Of a stretch of 64,000 bases of DNA, positions 1 through 9,786 are shown piece by piece (the stretch's first letter is position 1; every line of letters starts with the position of its first letter). Both the position numbers and the translations under genes were made by a program. This DNA is from Eubacterium sp. Its GTDB lineage: Bacteria; Bacillota; Clostridia; Oscillospirales; Acutalibacteraceae. The stretch spans positions 7,671-71,670 of the forward strand of contig DVEP01000001.1 in assembly GCA_015655975.1 (NCBI GenBank). The letters are read 5' to 3'. The notes beneath the pieces were generated by a model. It ran no database searches, was not told where the DNA came from, and saw only the letters and a list, made by a program, of their open reading frames with translations.

Positions 1-491
1 ATACCAACGGTAAAACCTGCAAGGTCATATTCTTCATCGGGCATAAGTCCCGGATGCTCTGCGGTTTCGCCGCCGACAAGCGCACAACCCGACTGAACAC
101 ATCCCTCTGCAACACCTTTAACTATTTGTTCGATTTTTTCAGGGTAGTTTTTACCGCAAGCGATATAGTCAAGGAAAAACAATGGTTTTGCACCGCTGCA
201 AGCAACATCGTTTACACACATTGCTACACAGTCAATACCGATTGTATCGTGCTTGTCCATAAGAAAAGCAAGTTTAAGTTTTGTACCGACACCGTCTGTA
301 CCCGAAACAAGAACAGGGTTTTTATATTCGTTTGCATTAATTCCGAAAAGACCGCCGAATCCGCCGATTTGTGATAAAACTCCCGGAATTTTTGTGCGTG
401 CAACATGAGATTTAATTCTCTCTACAGACTCATAACCTGCTGTTACATCTACACCTGCGCTTGCATAACTTTCGCTGAAACTTTTTTCCAT
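1..491 (-). CDS. purM: Phosphoribosylformylglycinamidine cyclo-ligase (AIR synthetase), N-terminal part
   Basis: PurM converts FGAM to AIR with ATP, the fifth step of purine synthesis. About 163 residues are visible, roughly half of the usual ~340; the rest runs off the left edge. The reading frame starts [15 protein letters not shown] at 491 and contains the family's GTDGVGTK motif and a glycine-rich GGFGG stretch. The ribosome binding site AAGGAGAA (498-505) overlaps the purE stop codon, so translation is probably coupled to purE. The partial copy has no internal stop. Identity is confident from the motif set and from the purE neighbour. Confidence 0.93.
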   Translation of the reverse strand, partial: MEKSFSESYASAGVDVTAGYESVERIKSHVARTKIPGVLSQIGGFGGLFGINANEYKNPVLVSGTDGVGTKLKLAFLMDKHDTIGIDCVAMCVNDVACSGAKPLFFLDYIACGKNYPEKIEQIVKGVAEGCVQSGCALVGGETAEHPGLMPDEEYDLAGFTVG

Positions 492-503
492 ATCTTATTC
501 TCC

Positions 504-1001
504 TTATATTTCATCAACAGCCTGCTGAATTGCAGCGTCTTTTTCAAGAACGGCATCTGCCATATTTCTTCTTAATTCGTAAAGTTTTTCTGCAAGTTCG
601 TCGTCATAAACAGCAAGAATTTCAGCAGCGAGCAAAGCTGCGTTTTTAGCCGCATTTACACCGACTGTTGCAACAGGAATACCCGGAGGCATCATAACCG
701 TTGATAAAAGCGCGTCCATACCGTCAAAATTTGAACTTTTGCACGGAATACCGATTATAGGCAAAGTAGTTGACGCTGCAAGTACACCGCCGAGATGAGC
801 AGCCATACCTGCCGCTGCAATGATTACGCCAAAACCATTATCCTTCGCATTTTGAGAAAAATCGTGCGCTTCGTTTGGAGTACGATGTGCGCTGAGGACA
901 TGAACTTCACAAGGAATTTCAAGTTCTTTAAGTTGTTTAACAGCAGACTTTACAATAGGAAAATCGCTGTCAGAACCCATTATGATAGCAACTTTTTTCA
1001 T
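504..1001 (-). CDS. purE: N5-carboxyaminoimidazole ribonucleotide mutase, PurE class I
   Basis: PurE rearranges N5-CAIR to CAIR in purine synthesis. The 165-residue length fits class I PurE. Visible motifs are GSDSD (residues 9-13), SAHRT (37-41) and the substrate loop AAAGMAAHLGG (62-72). A GGAGG ribosome binding site (1008-1012) precedes the ATG. It is the first gene of an operon continuing into purM and is read from a nearby sigma-A promoter at 1029-1057. The leader is only about 20 nt long, too short for a purine riboswitch. Confidence 0.97.
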   Translation of the reverse strand: MKKVAIIMGSDSDFPIVKSAVKQLKELEIPCEVHVLSAHRTPNEAHDFSQNAKDNGFGVIIAAAGMAAHLGGVLAASTTLPIIGIPCKSSNFDGMDALLSTVMMPPGIPVATVGVNAAKNAALLAAEILAVYDDELAEKLYELRRNMADAVLEKDAAIQQAVDEI

Positions 1002-1028
1002 AATAAACCTCCGAATACATTTTTAAAT

Positions 1029-1057
1029 ATTTTAGTCGATTTCAATCATTTTTTCAA
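1029..1057 (-). promoter_or_regulatory. Sigma-A promoter of purE-purM
   Basis: On the minus strand the sequence reads TTGAAA-N17-TAAAAT, one base off consensus in each element. The predicted start lies about 20 nt upstream of the purE start codon. Confidence 0.7.
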
Positions 1058-1078
1058 TAGATACGCTAAAAATTTACA

Positions 1079-1118
1079 TAAAAAACAAACAGAGCCGTCA
1101 AATATCGGCTCCGTTTGT
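1079..1118 (-). terminator. Rho-independent terminator upstream of purE
   Basis: A 13-bp stem (arms 1085-1097 and 1106-1118, one mismatch, 8-nt loop) is followed on the minus strand by a run of six T. It ends transcripts coming from the S66 peptidase gene or from the stretch 1120-1314 and insulates purE. Confidence 0.75.
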
Positions 1119-1314
1119 ATATATCGTATGCAAATTTTTGAATTTTTTGTATTCGTGTCAAATTCGGCTTTAAAAAATGACTTTACTTTTCTCAGTAAAA
1201 GAGTTTGGTTAAAACGGCATTGCGGCAATGTCTATCTGTCTTTTCTCGTACGAATAAATTAAAGTGAGAAGAGTGAGCCTAAATTAAAATTTATTATGCG
1301 TTTTATTTTACAAA
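1119..1314 (-). other. Gene-free stretch with several potential RNA stems, ending at a terminator
   Basis: No protein gene is visible here. On the minus strand it holds a long-range 7-bp pairing (1150-1156 with 1250-1256), a CATTG/CAATG hairpin (1218-1230) and a 7-bp bulged hairpin (1181-1201), and ends at the terminator at 1079-1118. Its position just before purE recalls the 6S RNA position reported in other Firmicutes, but I could not draw the diagnostic 6S long hairpin with a central bubble. It may equally be an untranslated tail of the S66 gene. Confidence 0.25.
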
Positions 1315-2151
1315 TTATTTCTTAAGCAAATAGTTTTGCCCTATGACAAAGCACTTTGAATTTTCACTGTGGCCTATTTCACTTGTATATGCAATCGGTA
1401 TGTTCGGCAAAATATTTTTCAGCATTTCAAACAACTCTGTTTTTAAGTTTTTCTTTTCGATTTCAGTAAAAGTACCCAGCAAAATACCGCTGCACCTGTT
1501 GAAAGCACCGCTTTGTTTCAACTGAAAAACAAGAGAATATATCTTCTCCAATCCACCGCTGTATGACTCTAAAAAAACTATTTTATCTTCACAACAAGGC
1601 ATATATTCTGTGCCAATCAACTTTGAAAAACATCTTATATTTCCGCCTACTGCGATACCCTGCATACAATTTTCCTGAATAAAATCATAGCCGAAATCAC
1701 AAATTGTGCTGTTTTTTCCGTAAATAAAGTCACTCAAATTTTCACAGCGAGTCATTGAATTGTCACACAAAACATTTTTCACTTGATACAGATATGTTTT
1801 GACGCCTGCTTTTGCATAAACGGCATTTAAAACGCATGTCAAATCACTGTATCCGAAAAACATTTTATTACTGTCTTTTATCAAATTATAATCAATATAT
1901 TCAAGTGTTCCGTTTGCCAAATCTCCGCCCGAAACATCAAAAATGACACTGATTTCTTGAGCTTTAAGTAACGAATTAAGTTCGTTTGCTTTATCTTTTT
2001 CACTGCAAATAACATTTTCAAAAATAAAATCACTAACTACAACACCCGTAAATATTTCATTTAGAAAAGTTATTAACTCACTGATTTTATCTTTAAAATT
2101 TACACTTAGCGGATTTGACAGCGCAACTAATGCACATTTACTTTTAGACAT
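1315..2151 (-). CDS. S66 family LD-carboxypeptidase (LdcA/MccF-like)
   Basis: Members of peptidase family S66 remove D-amino acids from peptidoglycan tetrapeptides during wall recycling (LdcA) or cleave microcin C-type conjugates (MccF). The 278-residue protein has the family's Ser-Glu-His triad in order: S102 in GYSD, E195 in FLES and H261 in IGHSE. The VGGN motif is at 168-171. There is no signal peptide, so it is cytoplasmic. It lies just below the terminator of the ribosomal operon and has no clear own promoter. I cannot tell LdcA from MccF activity from sequence alone. Confidence 0.85.
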   Translation of the reverse strand: MSKSKCALVALSNPLSVNFKDKISELITFLNEIFTGVVVSDFIFENVICSEKDKANELNSLLKAQEISVIFDVSGGDLANGTLEYIDYNLIKDSNKMFFGYSDLTCVLNAVYAKAGVKTYLYQVKNVLCDNSMTRCENLSDFIYGKNSTICDFGYDFIQENCMQGIAVGGNIRCFSKLIGTEYMPCCEDKIVFLESYSGGLEKIYSLVFQLKQSGAFNRCSGILLGTFTEIEKKNLKTELFEMLKNILPNIPIAYTSEIGHSENSKCFVIGQNYLLKK

Positions 2152-2163
2152 AATTACACCTCA

Positions 2164-2193
2164 ACAAAAAAGGGTACTCAAAAGAGTACCCTT
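2164..2193 (-). terminator. Terminator of the S10-spc-alpha operon
   Basis: A perfect 10-bp stem (2170-2179 with 2184-2193) with an AAAA/TTTT loop is followed on the minus strand by at least five T. It lies 17 nt after the rplQ stop codon. Confidence 0.9.
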
Positions 2194-2209
2194 CGTAATA
2201 TATTATCTG

Positions 2210-2551
2210 TTAAACAAGTTCGATAATGCACATTTCGGCAGCGTCGCCTCTGCGCGGACCTGTTTTGATAATACGGCAATAACCGCCGTTTCTATCTGCA
2301 TACTTAGGAGCGATTTCATCAAAAAGTTTTTTAACTACATCTTCCTTTGTAACATAAGCAAGAACCTGTCTTCTTGAATGAAGGGTATCGTTTTTGCCGA
2401 GAGTAATCATTTTCTCAGCCATAGCACGAACCTCTTTGGCTCTTGTAACGGTTGTTTCAATTCTGCCGTTTTCTAAAAGAAATGTTACCATACCTCTGAG
2501 CATTGCTTTTCTGTGGTCAGTTGCTCTGCCCAACTTTCTGGTTCCTGGCAT
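2210..2551 (-). CDS. rplQ: 50S ribosomal protein L17
   Basis: L17 is a large-subunit protein near the exit of the peptide tunnel. The 113-residue length and the opening MPGTRKLGR followed by [10 protein letters not shown] are diagnostic. It is the last gene of the long ribosomal operon, directly after rpoA (14-nt gap) and just before a strong terminator. Confidence 0.98.
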   Translation of the reverse strand: MPGTRKLGRATDHRKAMLRGMVTFLLENGRIETTVTRAKEVRAMAEKMITLGKNDTLHSRRQVLAYVTKEDVVKKLFDEIAPKYADRNGGYCRIIKTGPRRGDAAEMCIIELV

Positions 2552-2565
2552 TGAAATTCCCTCCT

Positions 2566-3522
2566 TTAATTCTCGTCATGACTAAGGTTAAAACCGAGTG
2601 AGGCAAGTTTTGCTATAACTTCGTCAAGCGACTTTCTGCCGAGGTTTCTTACCCTCATCATATCTTCTTCAGATTTACTTATCAAGTCTTCTACTGTATT
2701 AATTCCAGCTCTCTTGAGGCAGTTGAATGAACGAACGGAAAGGTCAAGTTCTTCAATAGTCATTTCCAAAACTTTTTGATTTCCGTCATTTTCTTTTTCT
2801 ACCATAATCTCTTGACTGCCGACTTCTTCGCTCAAATCTACAAACAGTGTAAGATGTTCATTGAGAATTTTCGCAGCAAGTGAAGCGGCTTCATCAGCCG
2901 GAATAGTGCCGTCTGTTTCAACATCAAGAATGAGCTTGTCAAGATCGGTTTGCTGACCTACACGAGTGTTTTCAACATTATAGTTAACTTTGAGAACAGG
3001 TGTGTAAATCGAATCTATTGCAATAGTACCAATCGGGGGCTCGAGAAGTTGCTTGTTGCGGTCTGAAGGAACATATCCTCTTCCGCCGTCAGCGGTCAAC
3101 TCCATATTAACGCTTGCGCCCTCATCAAGGTAAGCAATGTGAAGCTCAGGGTTAAGAATTTCAACATCTGAATCGTGCACGATATCACCTGCAGTGATTT
3201 CGCCCTCTCCGTTTGCTTCAATATAGAGAGTTTTAGCACTATCACCATGTATTTTAAGAATAACGCTTTTAAGATTGAGAACAATCTCCGTAACATCTTC
3301 TTTTACATGAGGAATGGTTGAAAATTCGTGTAATACACCGTCAATCTTAACGGAAGTTATTGCATATCCCGGAAGTGATGAGAGGAGAACTCTTCTCATA
3401 CTGTTACCGAGAGTTGTGCCGAAACCTCTTTCAAGAGGTTCAACAACAAACTTACCTACGCTTCTGCTTCCCTGAGTAGATAAATCTACTATTTCGATTT
3501 TAGGCTTATCAATTTCTATCAT
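2566..3522 (-). CDS. rpoA: RNA polymerase subunit alpha
   Basis: The alpha dimer is the scaffold for RNA polymerase assembly. The 318-residue protein has the N-terminal assembly domain (about 1-230, with [19 protein letters not shown] near 34-52) and the C-terminal domain (about 250-318, ending near LGRKSLDEV) that contacts UP elements and activators. It sits between rpsD and rplQ. Length and both domains are normal. Confidence 0.99.
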   Translation of the reverse strand: MIEIDKPKIEIVDLSTQGSRSVGKFVVEPLERGFGTTLGNSMRRVLLSSLPGYAITSVKIDGVLHEFSTIPHVKEDVTEIVLNLKSVILKIHGDSAKTLYIEANGEGEITAGDIVHDSDVEILNPELHIAYLDEGASVNMELTADGGRGYVPSDRNKQLLEPPIGTIAIDSIYTPVLKVNYNVENTRVGQQTDLDKLILDVETDGTIPADEAASLAAKILNEHLTLFVDLSEEVGSQEIMVEKENDGNQKVLEMTIEELDLSVRSFNCLKRAGINTVEDLISKSEEDMMRVRNLGRKSLDEVIAKLASLGFNLSHDEN

Positions 3523-3568
3523 TTAAAAGCCTCCTATTTCTGTATTTAAATATCTAAATAATCAGTTA

Positions 3569-4195
3569 TTATTTAGAATAGAACTCGACAATAAGATGTT
3601 CTTCTACCGGTACAGTTATTTCTTCTCTTTCAGGAAGTTTAACTACCTTTACAGACATAGCTTCTTTATCTGCATCAAGCCACTGCGGAACAGGACGAGC
3701 AGCGTTAGCTTCAACAACATTTTTGAATTCGTCTGTTGTTTTGCTTGTTTCTTTAACTGCAACAACATCGCCTGCTTTAACAAGGTATGACGGAATATCA
3801 ACCTTTTTGCCGTTTACAGTGATGAGCGCATGGTTTACAAACTGACGAGCCTGAGCTCTTGAGCTTGCGAAACCTGCTGAGTAAACAACATTATCAAGAC
3901 GGCTTTCACAAATTTGGAGAAGGTTAGAACCTGTAACACCAGATTTGCGTTCAGCCATGAGAAAATACTTATGGAACTGTCCTTCTGCGATACCGTAGTA
4001 ACGACGGGCTGTTTGCTTAGCTCTAAGCTGAAGTCCGTATTCAGAAGTCTTTTTACGGTTTTGACCGTGTTGACCCGGAGCATATGAGCGACGCTCAAAC
4101 GCACATTTTTTTGAGTAACATCTGTCGCCTTTAAGGAAAAGTTTTTTACCTTCACGGCGGCAAAGTTTACATGCGGGACCAGTATATCTTGCCAT
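3569..4195 (-). CDS. rpsD: 30S ribosomal protein S4, zinc-binding form
   Basis: S4 nucleates assembly of the 30S 5' domain on 16S rRNA. The 208-residue protein has an N-terminal zinc finger (C9, C12, C26, C31) and the S4 RNA-binding domain from about residue 98 (ESRLDNVVY). Placement between rpsK and rpoA is typical of Clostridia, whereas in Bacillus rpsD lies elsewhere. In other bacteria S4 can repress this operon; no target site was identified here. Confidence 0.98.
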   Translation of the reverse strand: MARYTGPACKLCRREGKKLFLKGDRCYSKKCAFERRSYAPGQHGQNRKKTSEYGLQLRAKQTARRYYGIAEGQFHKYFLMAERKSGVTGSNLLQICESRLDNVVYSAGFASSRAQARQFVNHALITVNGKKVDIPSYLVKAGDVVAVKETSKTTDEFKNVVEANAARPVPQWLDADKEAMSVKVVKLPEREEITVPVEEHLIVEFYSK

Positions 4196-4215
4196 TTAAA
4201 GTCACCTCCAATAAA

Positions 4216-4614
4216 TTAAACACGTCTTCTTTTTGGCGGACGACATCCATTATGCGGAATAGGAGTAACATCTTTAATAAGACTTACATCCAAGCCTGCG
4301 CTCTGCAATGCTCTGATTGCAGCTTCACGACCTGCGCCCGGACCCTTTACATAAACTTCAACAGTTTTCATACCGTGCTCCATTGCTGCTTTAGCTGCTG
4401 TTTCAGCTGCTGTTTGAGCTGCGAAAGGAGTTGATTTTCTTGAACCGCGGAAGCCCATTTCGCCTGCGCTTGCCCAAGAAACTGCATTACCCTGAGTGTC
4501 GGTAATTGTTACGATAGTGTTATTGAAGGTTGATTGAATATGGGCAGTACCACGCTCAATATTCTTTTTATCACGACGTCTGCGTGAGCCTGTGGCCTTT
4601 TTAGCTGTAGCCAT
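4216..4614 (-). CDS. rpsK: 30S ribosomal protein S11
   Basis: S11 lies on the platform of the small subunit and shapes the mRNA exit channel. The 132-residue protein carries the conserved [10 protein letters not shown] near the N-terminus and ends with the family signature [17 protein letters not shown]. It sits between rpsM and rpsD with normal 20-nt gaps. Confidence 0.98.
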   Translation of the reverse strand: MATAKKATGSRRRRDKKNIERGTAHIQSTFNNTIVTITDTQGNAVSWASAGEMGFRGSRKSTPFAAQTAAETAAKAAMEHGMKTVEVYVKGPGAGREAAIRALQSAGLDVSLIKDVTPIPHNGCRPPKRRRV

Positions 4615-4634
4615 ACTACAAATTCCTCCTATGA

Positions 4635-5003
4635 TTATTTCTTCTTGTTTGCTATTGTCTTTTTAGGACCTTTTCTTGTGCGAGCGTTGTTCTTTGAAGT
4701 CTGTCCTCTTACAGGGAGACCTTTTCTATGACGAACGCCGCGATAGCAACCAATGTCTATAAGTCTTTTGATGTCGAATGCTGTATCAGAGCGAAGGTCA
4801 CCTTCAACTCTAAGATTCGCTTCAATGTAATCACGGATTTTTGAAATCTCGTCCTCAGTTAAATCTCTAACGCGGGTGTCGGGATTAATTCCTGTTGCTT
4901 TGATAATGTCATCAGCAGTTTTGCGGCCGATACCGTAGATATAGGTCAAACCGATTTCAACTCTTTTGTCATTAGGTAAGTCAACACCATTAATTCGTGC
5001 CAT
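4635..5003 (-). CDS. rpsM: 30S ribosomal protein S13
   Basis: S13 in the head of the small subunit touches the P-site tRNA and the bridge to L5. The 122-residue protein starts [21 protein letters not shown], has a helix-hairpin-helix segment ([10 protein letters not shown]) and ends in the basic tail that reaches the decoding centre ([14 protein letters not shown] onward). It follows rpmJ. Confidence 0.98.
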   Translation of the reverse strand: MARINGVDLPNDKRVEIGLTYIYGIGRKTADDIIKATGINPDTRVRDLTEDEISKIRDYIEANLRVEGDLRSDTAFDIKRLIDIGCYRGVRHRKGLPVRGQTSKNNARTRKGPKKTIANKKK

Positions 5004-5037
5004 TGTTCAGTTGCACCTCCGATTATTAAGTTCAGGA

Positions 5038-5151
5038 TTAGCCCTGACGCTGTTTGTGCTTCGGATTTTCACAGATTACCATTACTTTTCCGTTGCGCTT
5101 AATTATCTTGCATTTTTCACAAATTTTCTTTACAGAAGGTCTAACTTTCAT
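5038..5151 (-). CDS. rpmJ: 50S ribosomal protein L36, zinc-binding form
   Basis: This 37-residue protein was read directly from the minus strand: it begins [15 protein letters not shown] and ends KHKQRQG. The four zinc ligands of the classical C+ form are present (C11, C14, C27, H32). It lies between infA and rpsM, its usual place, with a GGAGG-type ribosome binding site just upstream. L36 binds 23S rRNA and is among the smallest ribosomal proteins. Confidence 0.97.
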   Translation of the reverse strand: MKVRPSVKKICEKCKIIKRNGKVMVICENPKHKQRQG

Positions 5152-5169
5152 TTATTTATCCTCCTTTAT

Positions 5170-5388
5170 TTACTTTGAACGCCATATGATACGACCTTTT
5201 GTGAGGTCGTACGGAGACATTTCAATAGTTACCTTATCTCCGGGAAGAATGCGAATGTTATTCATTCTTAATTTACCGGAAATATGGGCTAAAATTATAT
5301 GATTATTGTTAATTGCTACTTTAAACATTGTGTTTGGAAGCAATTCAACTACAATACCTTCAACTTCAATCATATCTGACTTTGACAT
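5170..5388 (-). CDS. infA: Translation initiation factor IF-1
   Basis: IF-1 occupies the ribosomal A site during initiation. The protein is a single OB fold of about 72 residues with the conserved [18 protein letters not shown] and [17 protein letters not shown] segments. Two ATG codons lie in tandem at the start. The second (5388) is 7 nt from the GAGAGG ribosome binding site and the first (5391) only 4 nt, so I prefer the second. It follows map in the adk-map-infA-rpmJ order common in Firmicutes. Confidence 0.95.
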   Translation of the reverse strand: MSKSDMIEVEGIVVELLPNTMFKVAINNNHIILAHISGKLRMNNIRILPGDKVTIEMSPYDLTKGRIIWRSK

Positions 5389-5488
5389 CATTTTACCTCT
5401 CTTAACAACTAATATAGTTTTGTTGTTGATGATGTAGTATTAACTGGAATCACATTCTCGGTTTTCAAACCTGCAATTGATATGCTTT

Positions 5489-6238
5489 CTAAAATTTTGT
5501 CATAATAACGGGACCGTTAGAAGTAACAGCAACAGTGTGCTCAAAATGAGCAGAAAGTTTACCGTCAGCAGTTTTAACAGTCCAACCGTCAGAAAGCTGT
5601 TTTACCTTATAGGTTCCCAGATTAATCATCGGTTCAATTGCCAATGTCATTCCGGGTAACAGTCTGATACCACGTCCGGCGTGGCCGAAGTTAGGTACAC
5701 TCGGTTCTTCGTGTAGTTTTGTACCTACGCCATGACCGACATAGTCACGGACAACTGAAAAACCTCTATCCTCGACATAGGTCTGAACTGCGTTTGCTAT
5801 ATCGCCGATTCTGTTGCCGGGAACAGCAAGCTCGATAGCCTTATACAAGCTCTCACGCGTTGCGTTCATCAGCCGCTCTGCTTCGGGGGAGCATTTTCCC
5901 GCAGCAAATGTGGCAGCATTATCGCCGTTGTAGCCGTTTTTCGCAGCACCAAGGTCGATACTTACTATATCGCCTTCCTTGATGATGCGGTTTTTGTTCG
6001 GAATGCCGTGAATAACTTCATCATTTATGGAAATGCATGCAGTAGCAGGAAAACCGCCGTAGTTCAAGAAATTCGGCGTTGCTCCCGACTTTATAATAAA
6101 GTCGTATGCCAACTTATCTATTTCCCAAGTGGAAACACCGGGTTTTACAGCTTCACCTGCTATCTGTAATGCTTCAGCCGAAATCTCGCAAGCTTCTTTC
6201 ATAAGTTCGAGTTCTCGGTTAGTCTTCAGCACAATCAT
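5489..6238 (-). CDS. map: Methionine aminopeptidase, type I
   Basis: Removes the initiator methionine from nascent proteins. The 249-residue length is that of a plain type Ia enzyme without an N-terminal extension. All five metal ligands can be placed: D95, D106, H169, E202 and E233. The gene begins 2 nt after adk. The 97-bp gap to infA lacks the small KOW-domain gene seen there in some Clostridia. Confidence 0.98.
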   Translation of the reverse strand: MIVLKTNRELELMKEACEISAEALQIAGEAVKPGVSTWEIDKLAYDFIIKSGATPNFLNYGGFPATACISINDEVIHGIPNKNRIIKEGDIVSIDLGAAKNGYNGDNAATFAAGKCSPEAERLMNATRESLYKAIELAVPGNRIGDIANAVQTYVEDRGFSVVRDYVGHGVGTKLHEEPSVPNFGHAGRGIRLLPGMTLAIEPMINLGTYKVKQLSDGWTVKTADGKLSAHFEHTVAVTSNGPVIMTKF

Positions 6239-6240
6239 GC

Positions 6241-6873
6241 TTAGTCCTCCAAAGCTTTAAAGACGAGCGCTGTTGTATCTGCAACTTCTTCCTGACCTTC
6301 AACTATACTTAACTTGCCTCTTTTTTGATAAAAATCTTTAAGAGGTTCTGTTTGGAGATGATACTCCTTGAGTCTTCTTTGAACAGTGTCGGGATGGTCG
6401 TCTTTTCGCTGAATTAATTCGCCGCCGCAAGCATCACAAACACCTTCAACCTGAGGTTTTTTGTAAAGCATATGGTATGAATTTGCACATTTTGCGCAAA
6501 CTCGGCGACCGCTCATTCTTGCAGTGATTTTTTCATCCGGAACCTCAATGTCAATGACTTTGTCAATTTCGACACCCATATCCTCAAGCGCTTGAGCCTG
6601 AGGAATGGTTCTCGGAAATCCGTCAAGAATGAAACCGTTTTTACAATCCGGTTCGTTTAACCTGTCCTTGATGATACCGATGACTACTTCATCGGGTACA
6701 AGGTCTCCGGCATCCATATAGGACTTTGCTTTAAGTCCCATTTCAGTACCGTCTTTAACAGCGGCACGAATGATATTGCCGGTTGAAACTGCTGGAATAT
6801 TTAATTTTTCACAAATCTTTTCAGCCTGTGTGCCTTTGCCGGCACCCGGGGCTCCGAGAAGAATTAGTTTCAT
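6241..6873 (-). CDS. adk: Adenylate kinase, zinc-lid form
   Basis: Interconverts ATP + AMP and 2 ADP. The 210-residue protein opens with the P-loop GAPGAGKGTQ (residues 7-16). Its lid carries two CxxC pairs (C126/C129 and C146/C149), the structural zinc site common in Gram-positive enzymes. It is co-transcribed with secY upstream and map downstream. Confidence 0.98.
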   Translation of the reverse strand: MKLILLGAPGAGKGTQAEKICEKLNIPAVSTGNIIRAAVKDGTEMGLKAKSYMDAGDLVPDEVVIGIIKDRLNEPDCKNGFILDGFPRTIPQAQALEDMGVEIDKVIDIEVPDEKITARMSGRRVCAKCANSYHMLYKKPQVEGVCDACGGELIQRKDDHPDTVQRRLKEYHLQTEPLKDFYQKRGKLSIVEGQEEVADTTALVFKALED

Positions 6874-6889
6874 TTAATTAAACCCTTTC

Positions 6890-8239
6890 TTAATCAAGGA
6901 ATCCTTTATAGTGTCTCATCATCATTTGAGATTCGAGTTGACGAACTGTCTCAAGTGCTACACCGCACATAATGATGATAGATGTACCGCCGAGTGAAAT
7001 TGACATTCCACCGTCTGCTCCTCCTTCTGTAAGAGGCGGAATAGCCGCGTCACAGATGAGTGAATAGATGATTGGGAACAATGCGACAACGCTGAGCATA
7101 AGTGCACCGATAAGTGTAAGTCTGCTGAGCACTCTGAAAATATAGTCAGAGGTCGGTCTGCCCGGACGGATACCAGGAATTGAGCCGTTATTTTTACGCA
7201 AATTGTTTGCCATTTCTATTGGATTGTACTGAATTGTCGAATAGAAATATGCAAAGAAGATGATGAGAAGGAAATACATTACAGCGTACCACCAACTGTC
7301 GCCCTGGAAAGCATTGAAGAAGCTTTCCCAAAATGTACCTTCATATTTATCAGATGAAATAAACATCTGAACAGTACCCGGAAGTGAAAGAATTGAACTT
7401 GCGAAAATTACAGGAAGTACGCCGCTCATATTTACCTTGATTGGCATATGAGTTGACTGACCGCCCATCATTTTTCTGCCTACAACACGCTTAGCGTACT
7501 GAATAGGAAGTCTTCTTTCGGAATTGTCCATAAATACGATATATACAATCATAAGTAAGAACAAAACAATAACAACGGGAACAAGGAACTTATAAACTGT
7601 TCTGCCTGTATCGAGATACTGGAAGAGTTGTTTGATAAGTGTTGGGAATCTTGAAACGATACCGGCGAAAAGTATGATTGAAATACCGTTACCGATACCT
7701 TGAATTGAAATCTGTTCTCCGAGCCACATAATGATTGCTGTGCCTGCTGTAAGAACAGTGATGATTACGATAGCCTGAAATACTGCTGCAAATCCTTCAA
7801 ATGCATTGCCTGCAGCGTCTGTCATAAGATAGCCGTTTGCTCTGAGGAAGAAGAAGTAAGCAAGAGATTGTAAAACACCGAGACCTACTGTAAGAAAACG
7901 AGTAATTGTCGAGAGTTTTCTTCTGCCTTCTTCACCTTCTTTTTGCAATCTTTCAAGAGAAGGGATTGCAACCGCAAGCAACTGAATGATGATTTGAGCG
8001 TTGATGTACGGTGTAATCGACATAGCGAAAATTGTACCGTAGGTAAACGCGCTACCGGTCATCAAACTGAGGTAGGTAAGAATAGTGTTGCCCTTACCTA
8101 CATCAATTTCGTTAACTATGCTTAAGAACGGAACAGGAATAACTGAACCGATTCTGAATATAAGAACTATTAAACAGGTGAATAAAATCTTTTTTCTGAT
8201 TTCCGGTACTTTCCATGCATTAATGAAAGTCTTAATCAT
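6890..8239 (-). CDS. secY: Protein translocase channel subunit SecY
   Basis: SecY forms the membrane channel for secreted and membrane proteins, together with SecE and SecG. The 449-residue protein shows about ten hydrophobic segments and the cytoplasmic loop GIRPGRPTSDYI, which docks SecA and ribosomes. Its start codon directly abuts the rplO stop codon, so the two genes are probably translationally coupled. Length is normal. Confidence 0.98.
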   Translation of the reverse strand: MIKTFINAWKVPEIRKKILFTCLIVLIFRIGSVIPVPFLSIVNEIDVGKGNTILTYLSLMTGSAFTYGTIFAMSITPYINAQIIIQLLAVAIPSLERLQKEGEEGRRKLSTITRFLTVGLGVLQSLAYFFFLRANGYLMTDAAGNAFEGFAAVFQAIVIITVLTAGTAIIMWLGEQISIQGIGNGISIILFAGIVSRFPTLIKQLFQYLDTGRTVYKFLVPVVIVLFLLMIVYIVFMDNSERRLPIQYAKRVVGRKMMGGQSTHMPIKVNMSGVLPVIFASSILSLPGTVQMFISSDKYEGTFWESFFNAFQGDSWWYAVMYFLLIIFFAYFYSTIQYNPIEMANNLRKNNGSIPGIRPGRPTSDYIFRVLSRLTLIGALMLSVVALFPIIYSLICDAAIPPLTEGGADGGMSISLGGTSIIIMCGVALETVRQLESQMMMRHYKGFLD

Positions 8240-8683
8240 TTAAAGCACCTCCACCGTTCCACCTGCTGCTTCGATTTTTGCTTTAGCACTTTCTGAAGCG
8301 GCACTTACCTTTACAGTTAATGCCTTAGTGATTTCGCCTCTTCCGAGAACCTTAACACCGTCAAGTTCTTTTTTAATAAGACCTGCTGCTTTAAGGCTTT
8401 CAGCGTCAACAACAGCACCAGCCTCGAATTTTTCTTCAAGGGAAGAAAGGTTTACAATTGCATACTCAGTTGCAAAGATGTTGTTAAAACCTCTTTTAGG
8501 TACTCGTCTTTGAAGAGGCATCTGACCGCCTTCAAAGCCGAAGCGTCTGCTGTAACCTGAACGAGATTTTTGACCTTTCTGACCTTTACCTGCTGTCTTA
8601 CCTTGGCCTGAAGCAGTACCACGACCAACTCTTTTTACAGACTTCTTTGAGCCTGCTGCGGGAGAAAGTTCATGCAATTTCAT
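8240..8683 (-). CDS. rplO: 50S ribosomal protein L15
   Basis: L15 helps late assembly of the large subunit. The 147-residue protein starts [20 protein letters not shown], followed by the glycine/lysine-rich extension ([18 protein letters not shown]) that penetrates rRNA. It is followed without a gap by secY. Confidence 0.98.
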   Translation of the reverse strand: MKLHELSPAAGSKKSVKRVGRGTASGQGKTAGKGQKGQKSRSGYSRRFGFEGGQMPLQRRVPKRGFNNIFATEYAIVNLSSLEEKFEAGAVVDAESLKAAGLIKKELDGVKVLGRGEITKALTVKVSAASESAKAKIEAAGGTVEVL

Positions 8684-8699
8684 TATTCCGGCACCTCCC

Positions 8700-8876
8700 T
8701 TATTCTTCTACTGTTACAAGGTGAGATATTTTATTAATCTTACCTTTTGTCTGAGCGTTGTCAGGTTGAACTGAAACATCGCCGATTTTACGAAGACCAA
8801 GGGAATGAGCGGTGGCAATTTGGTCTTTTTTGCTTCCGATTAAGCTTTTTGTAAGTTTAACTTTAATATCAGCCAT
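8700..8876 (-). CDS. rpmD: 50S ribosomal protein L30
   Basis: This short gene was read directly from the minus strand between rpsE and rplO. It encodes 58 residues beginning [19 protein letters not shown] and ending SHLVTVEE. The LTKSLIG...KKD...A..LGL pattern is the L30 signature. It has a normal start, stop and ribosome binding site. Confidence 0.96.
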   Translation of the reverse strand: MADIKVKLTKSLIGSKKDQIATAHSLGLRKIGDVSVQPDNAQTKGKINKISHLVTVEE

Positions 8877-8889
8877 TATCCACCCCTCC

Positions 8890-9393
8890 TTAACCTAAAA
8901 TCTCTTTTGTTGATTTGCCGCGAATAGCAGCAACTTCTTCTGCATTGCGAAGTTGAGCAAGTCCGTTGATAGTTGCTCTAACAACATTGCAAGGGTTATT
9001 TGAACGGAGAGCCTTTGTTCTGATGTCCTGAATACCGACTGTTTCAACAACGGCACGAACGGGACCGCCGGCAATAACTCCTGTACCTTCTGCAGCCGGT
9101 TTAAGAAGAACCACACCTGCACCGAATTTACCGATAACCTCATGAGGAATTGTTGTTCCTTTGAGTGATACCTTAATAAGATTTTTCTTTGCGTCTTCAA
9201 TACCTTTACGGATAGCGTCCGGAACTTCGCCGGATTTACCAAGACCAAATCCAACATGTCCGTTATGGTCGCCTACAACTACAAGAGCAGAAAATTTGAA
9301 AATACGACCGCCCTTTACTGTTTTTGATACACGGTTGATAGCAACAACTCTTTCTTCAAGTTCCATTGAAGATGCGTCAATCTTTGTAGCCAA
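8890..9393 (-). CDS. rpsE: 30S ribosomal protein S5
   Basis: S5 at the mRNA entry site supports decoding accuracy and helicase activity. The 167-residue protein has the N-terminal double-stranded RNA-binding fold ([19 protein letters not shown] near 14-32) and the C-terminal fold with [20 protein letters not shown]. It lies between rplR and rpmD, as in other spc operons. Confidence 0.98.
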   Translation of the reverse strand: MATKIDASSMELEERVVAINRVSKTVKGGRIFKFSALVVVGDHNGHVGFGLGKSGEVPDAIRKGIEDAKKNLIKVSLKGTTIPHEVIGKFGAGVVLLKPAAEGTGVIAGGPVRAVVETVGIQDIRTKALRSNNPCNVVRATINGLAQLRNAEEVAAIRGKSTKEILG

Positions 9394-9411
9394 AAGTCTT
9401 TACCTCCTTCA

Positions 9412-9768
9412 TCAGAACTTAAGTCCGCCTTCACGAGCGCCGTCTGCAAGTGCAGCTACGCGGCCGTGATAAACATATCCGCCACGGTCAAATACGCATT
9501 TTTCAACGCCTTTTTCAGTGGCTCTTTTTGCTAATAAACTTCCAACTGCTTTAGCAGCTTCGACATTTCCGCCGTATGCAAACTCTTTCTCAGTTGTTGA
9601 AGCGCTTGCGATAGTAACACCGTTTACATCGTCAATCAACTGAGCATATATATTGCTGAGGGAGCGATATACATTGAGTCTCGGACATTCAGCAGTACCT
9701 GATACCTTCGCACGAACGCGGGCATGGCGTTTCTGTCTTGTTTTGTTAACATCTCGTCTTGAAACCAT
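9412..9768 (-). CDS. rplR: 50S ribosomal protein L18
   Basis: L18 binds 5S rRNA together with L5. The 118-residue protein ends with the L18 hallmark [20 protein letters not shown] and carries [18 protein letters not shown] in the middle. It lies between rplF and rpsE. Confidence 0.98.
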   Translation of the reverse strand: MVSRRDVNKTRQKRHARVRAKVSGTAECPRLNVYRSLSNIYAQLIDDVNGVTIASASTTEKEFAYGGNVEAAKAVGSLLAKRATEKGVEKCVFDRGGYVYHGRVAALADGAREGGLKF

Positions 9769-9786
9769 TAGTAATTCACTCCTTTA

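Noticed and set aside
1002..1057. Purine riboswitch before purE
   Set aside because: The promoter leaves only about 20 nt of leader and none of the conserved purine-aptamer bases is present.
5392..5488. A small KOW-domain gene between map and infA, as in some Clostridia
   Set aside because: The 97-bp gap has no open frame; only a weak 6-bp inverted repeat is visible.
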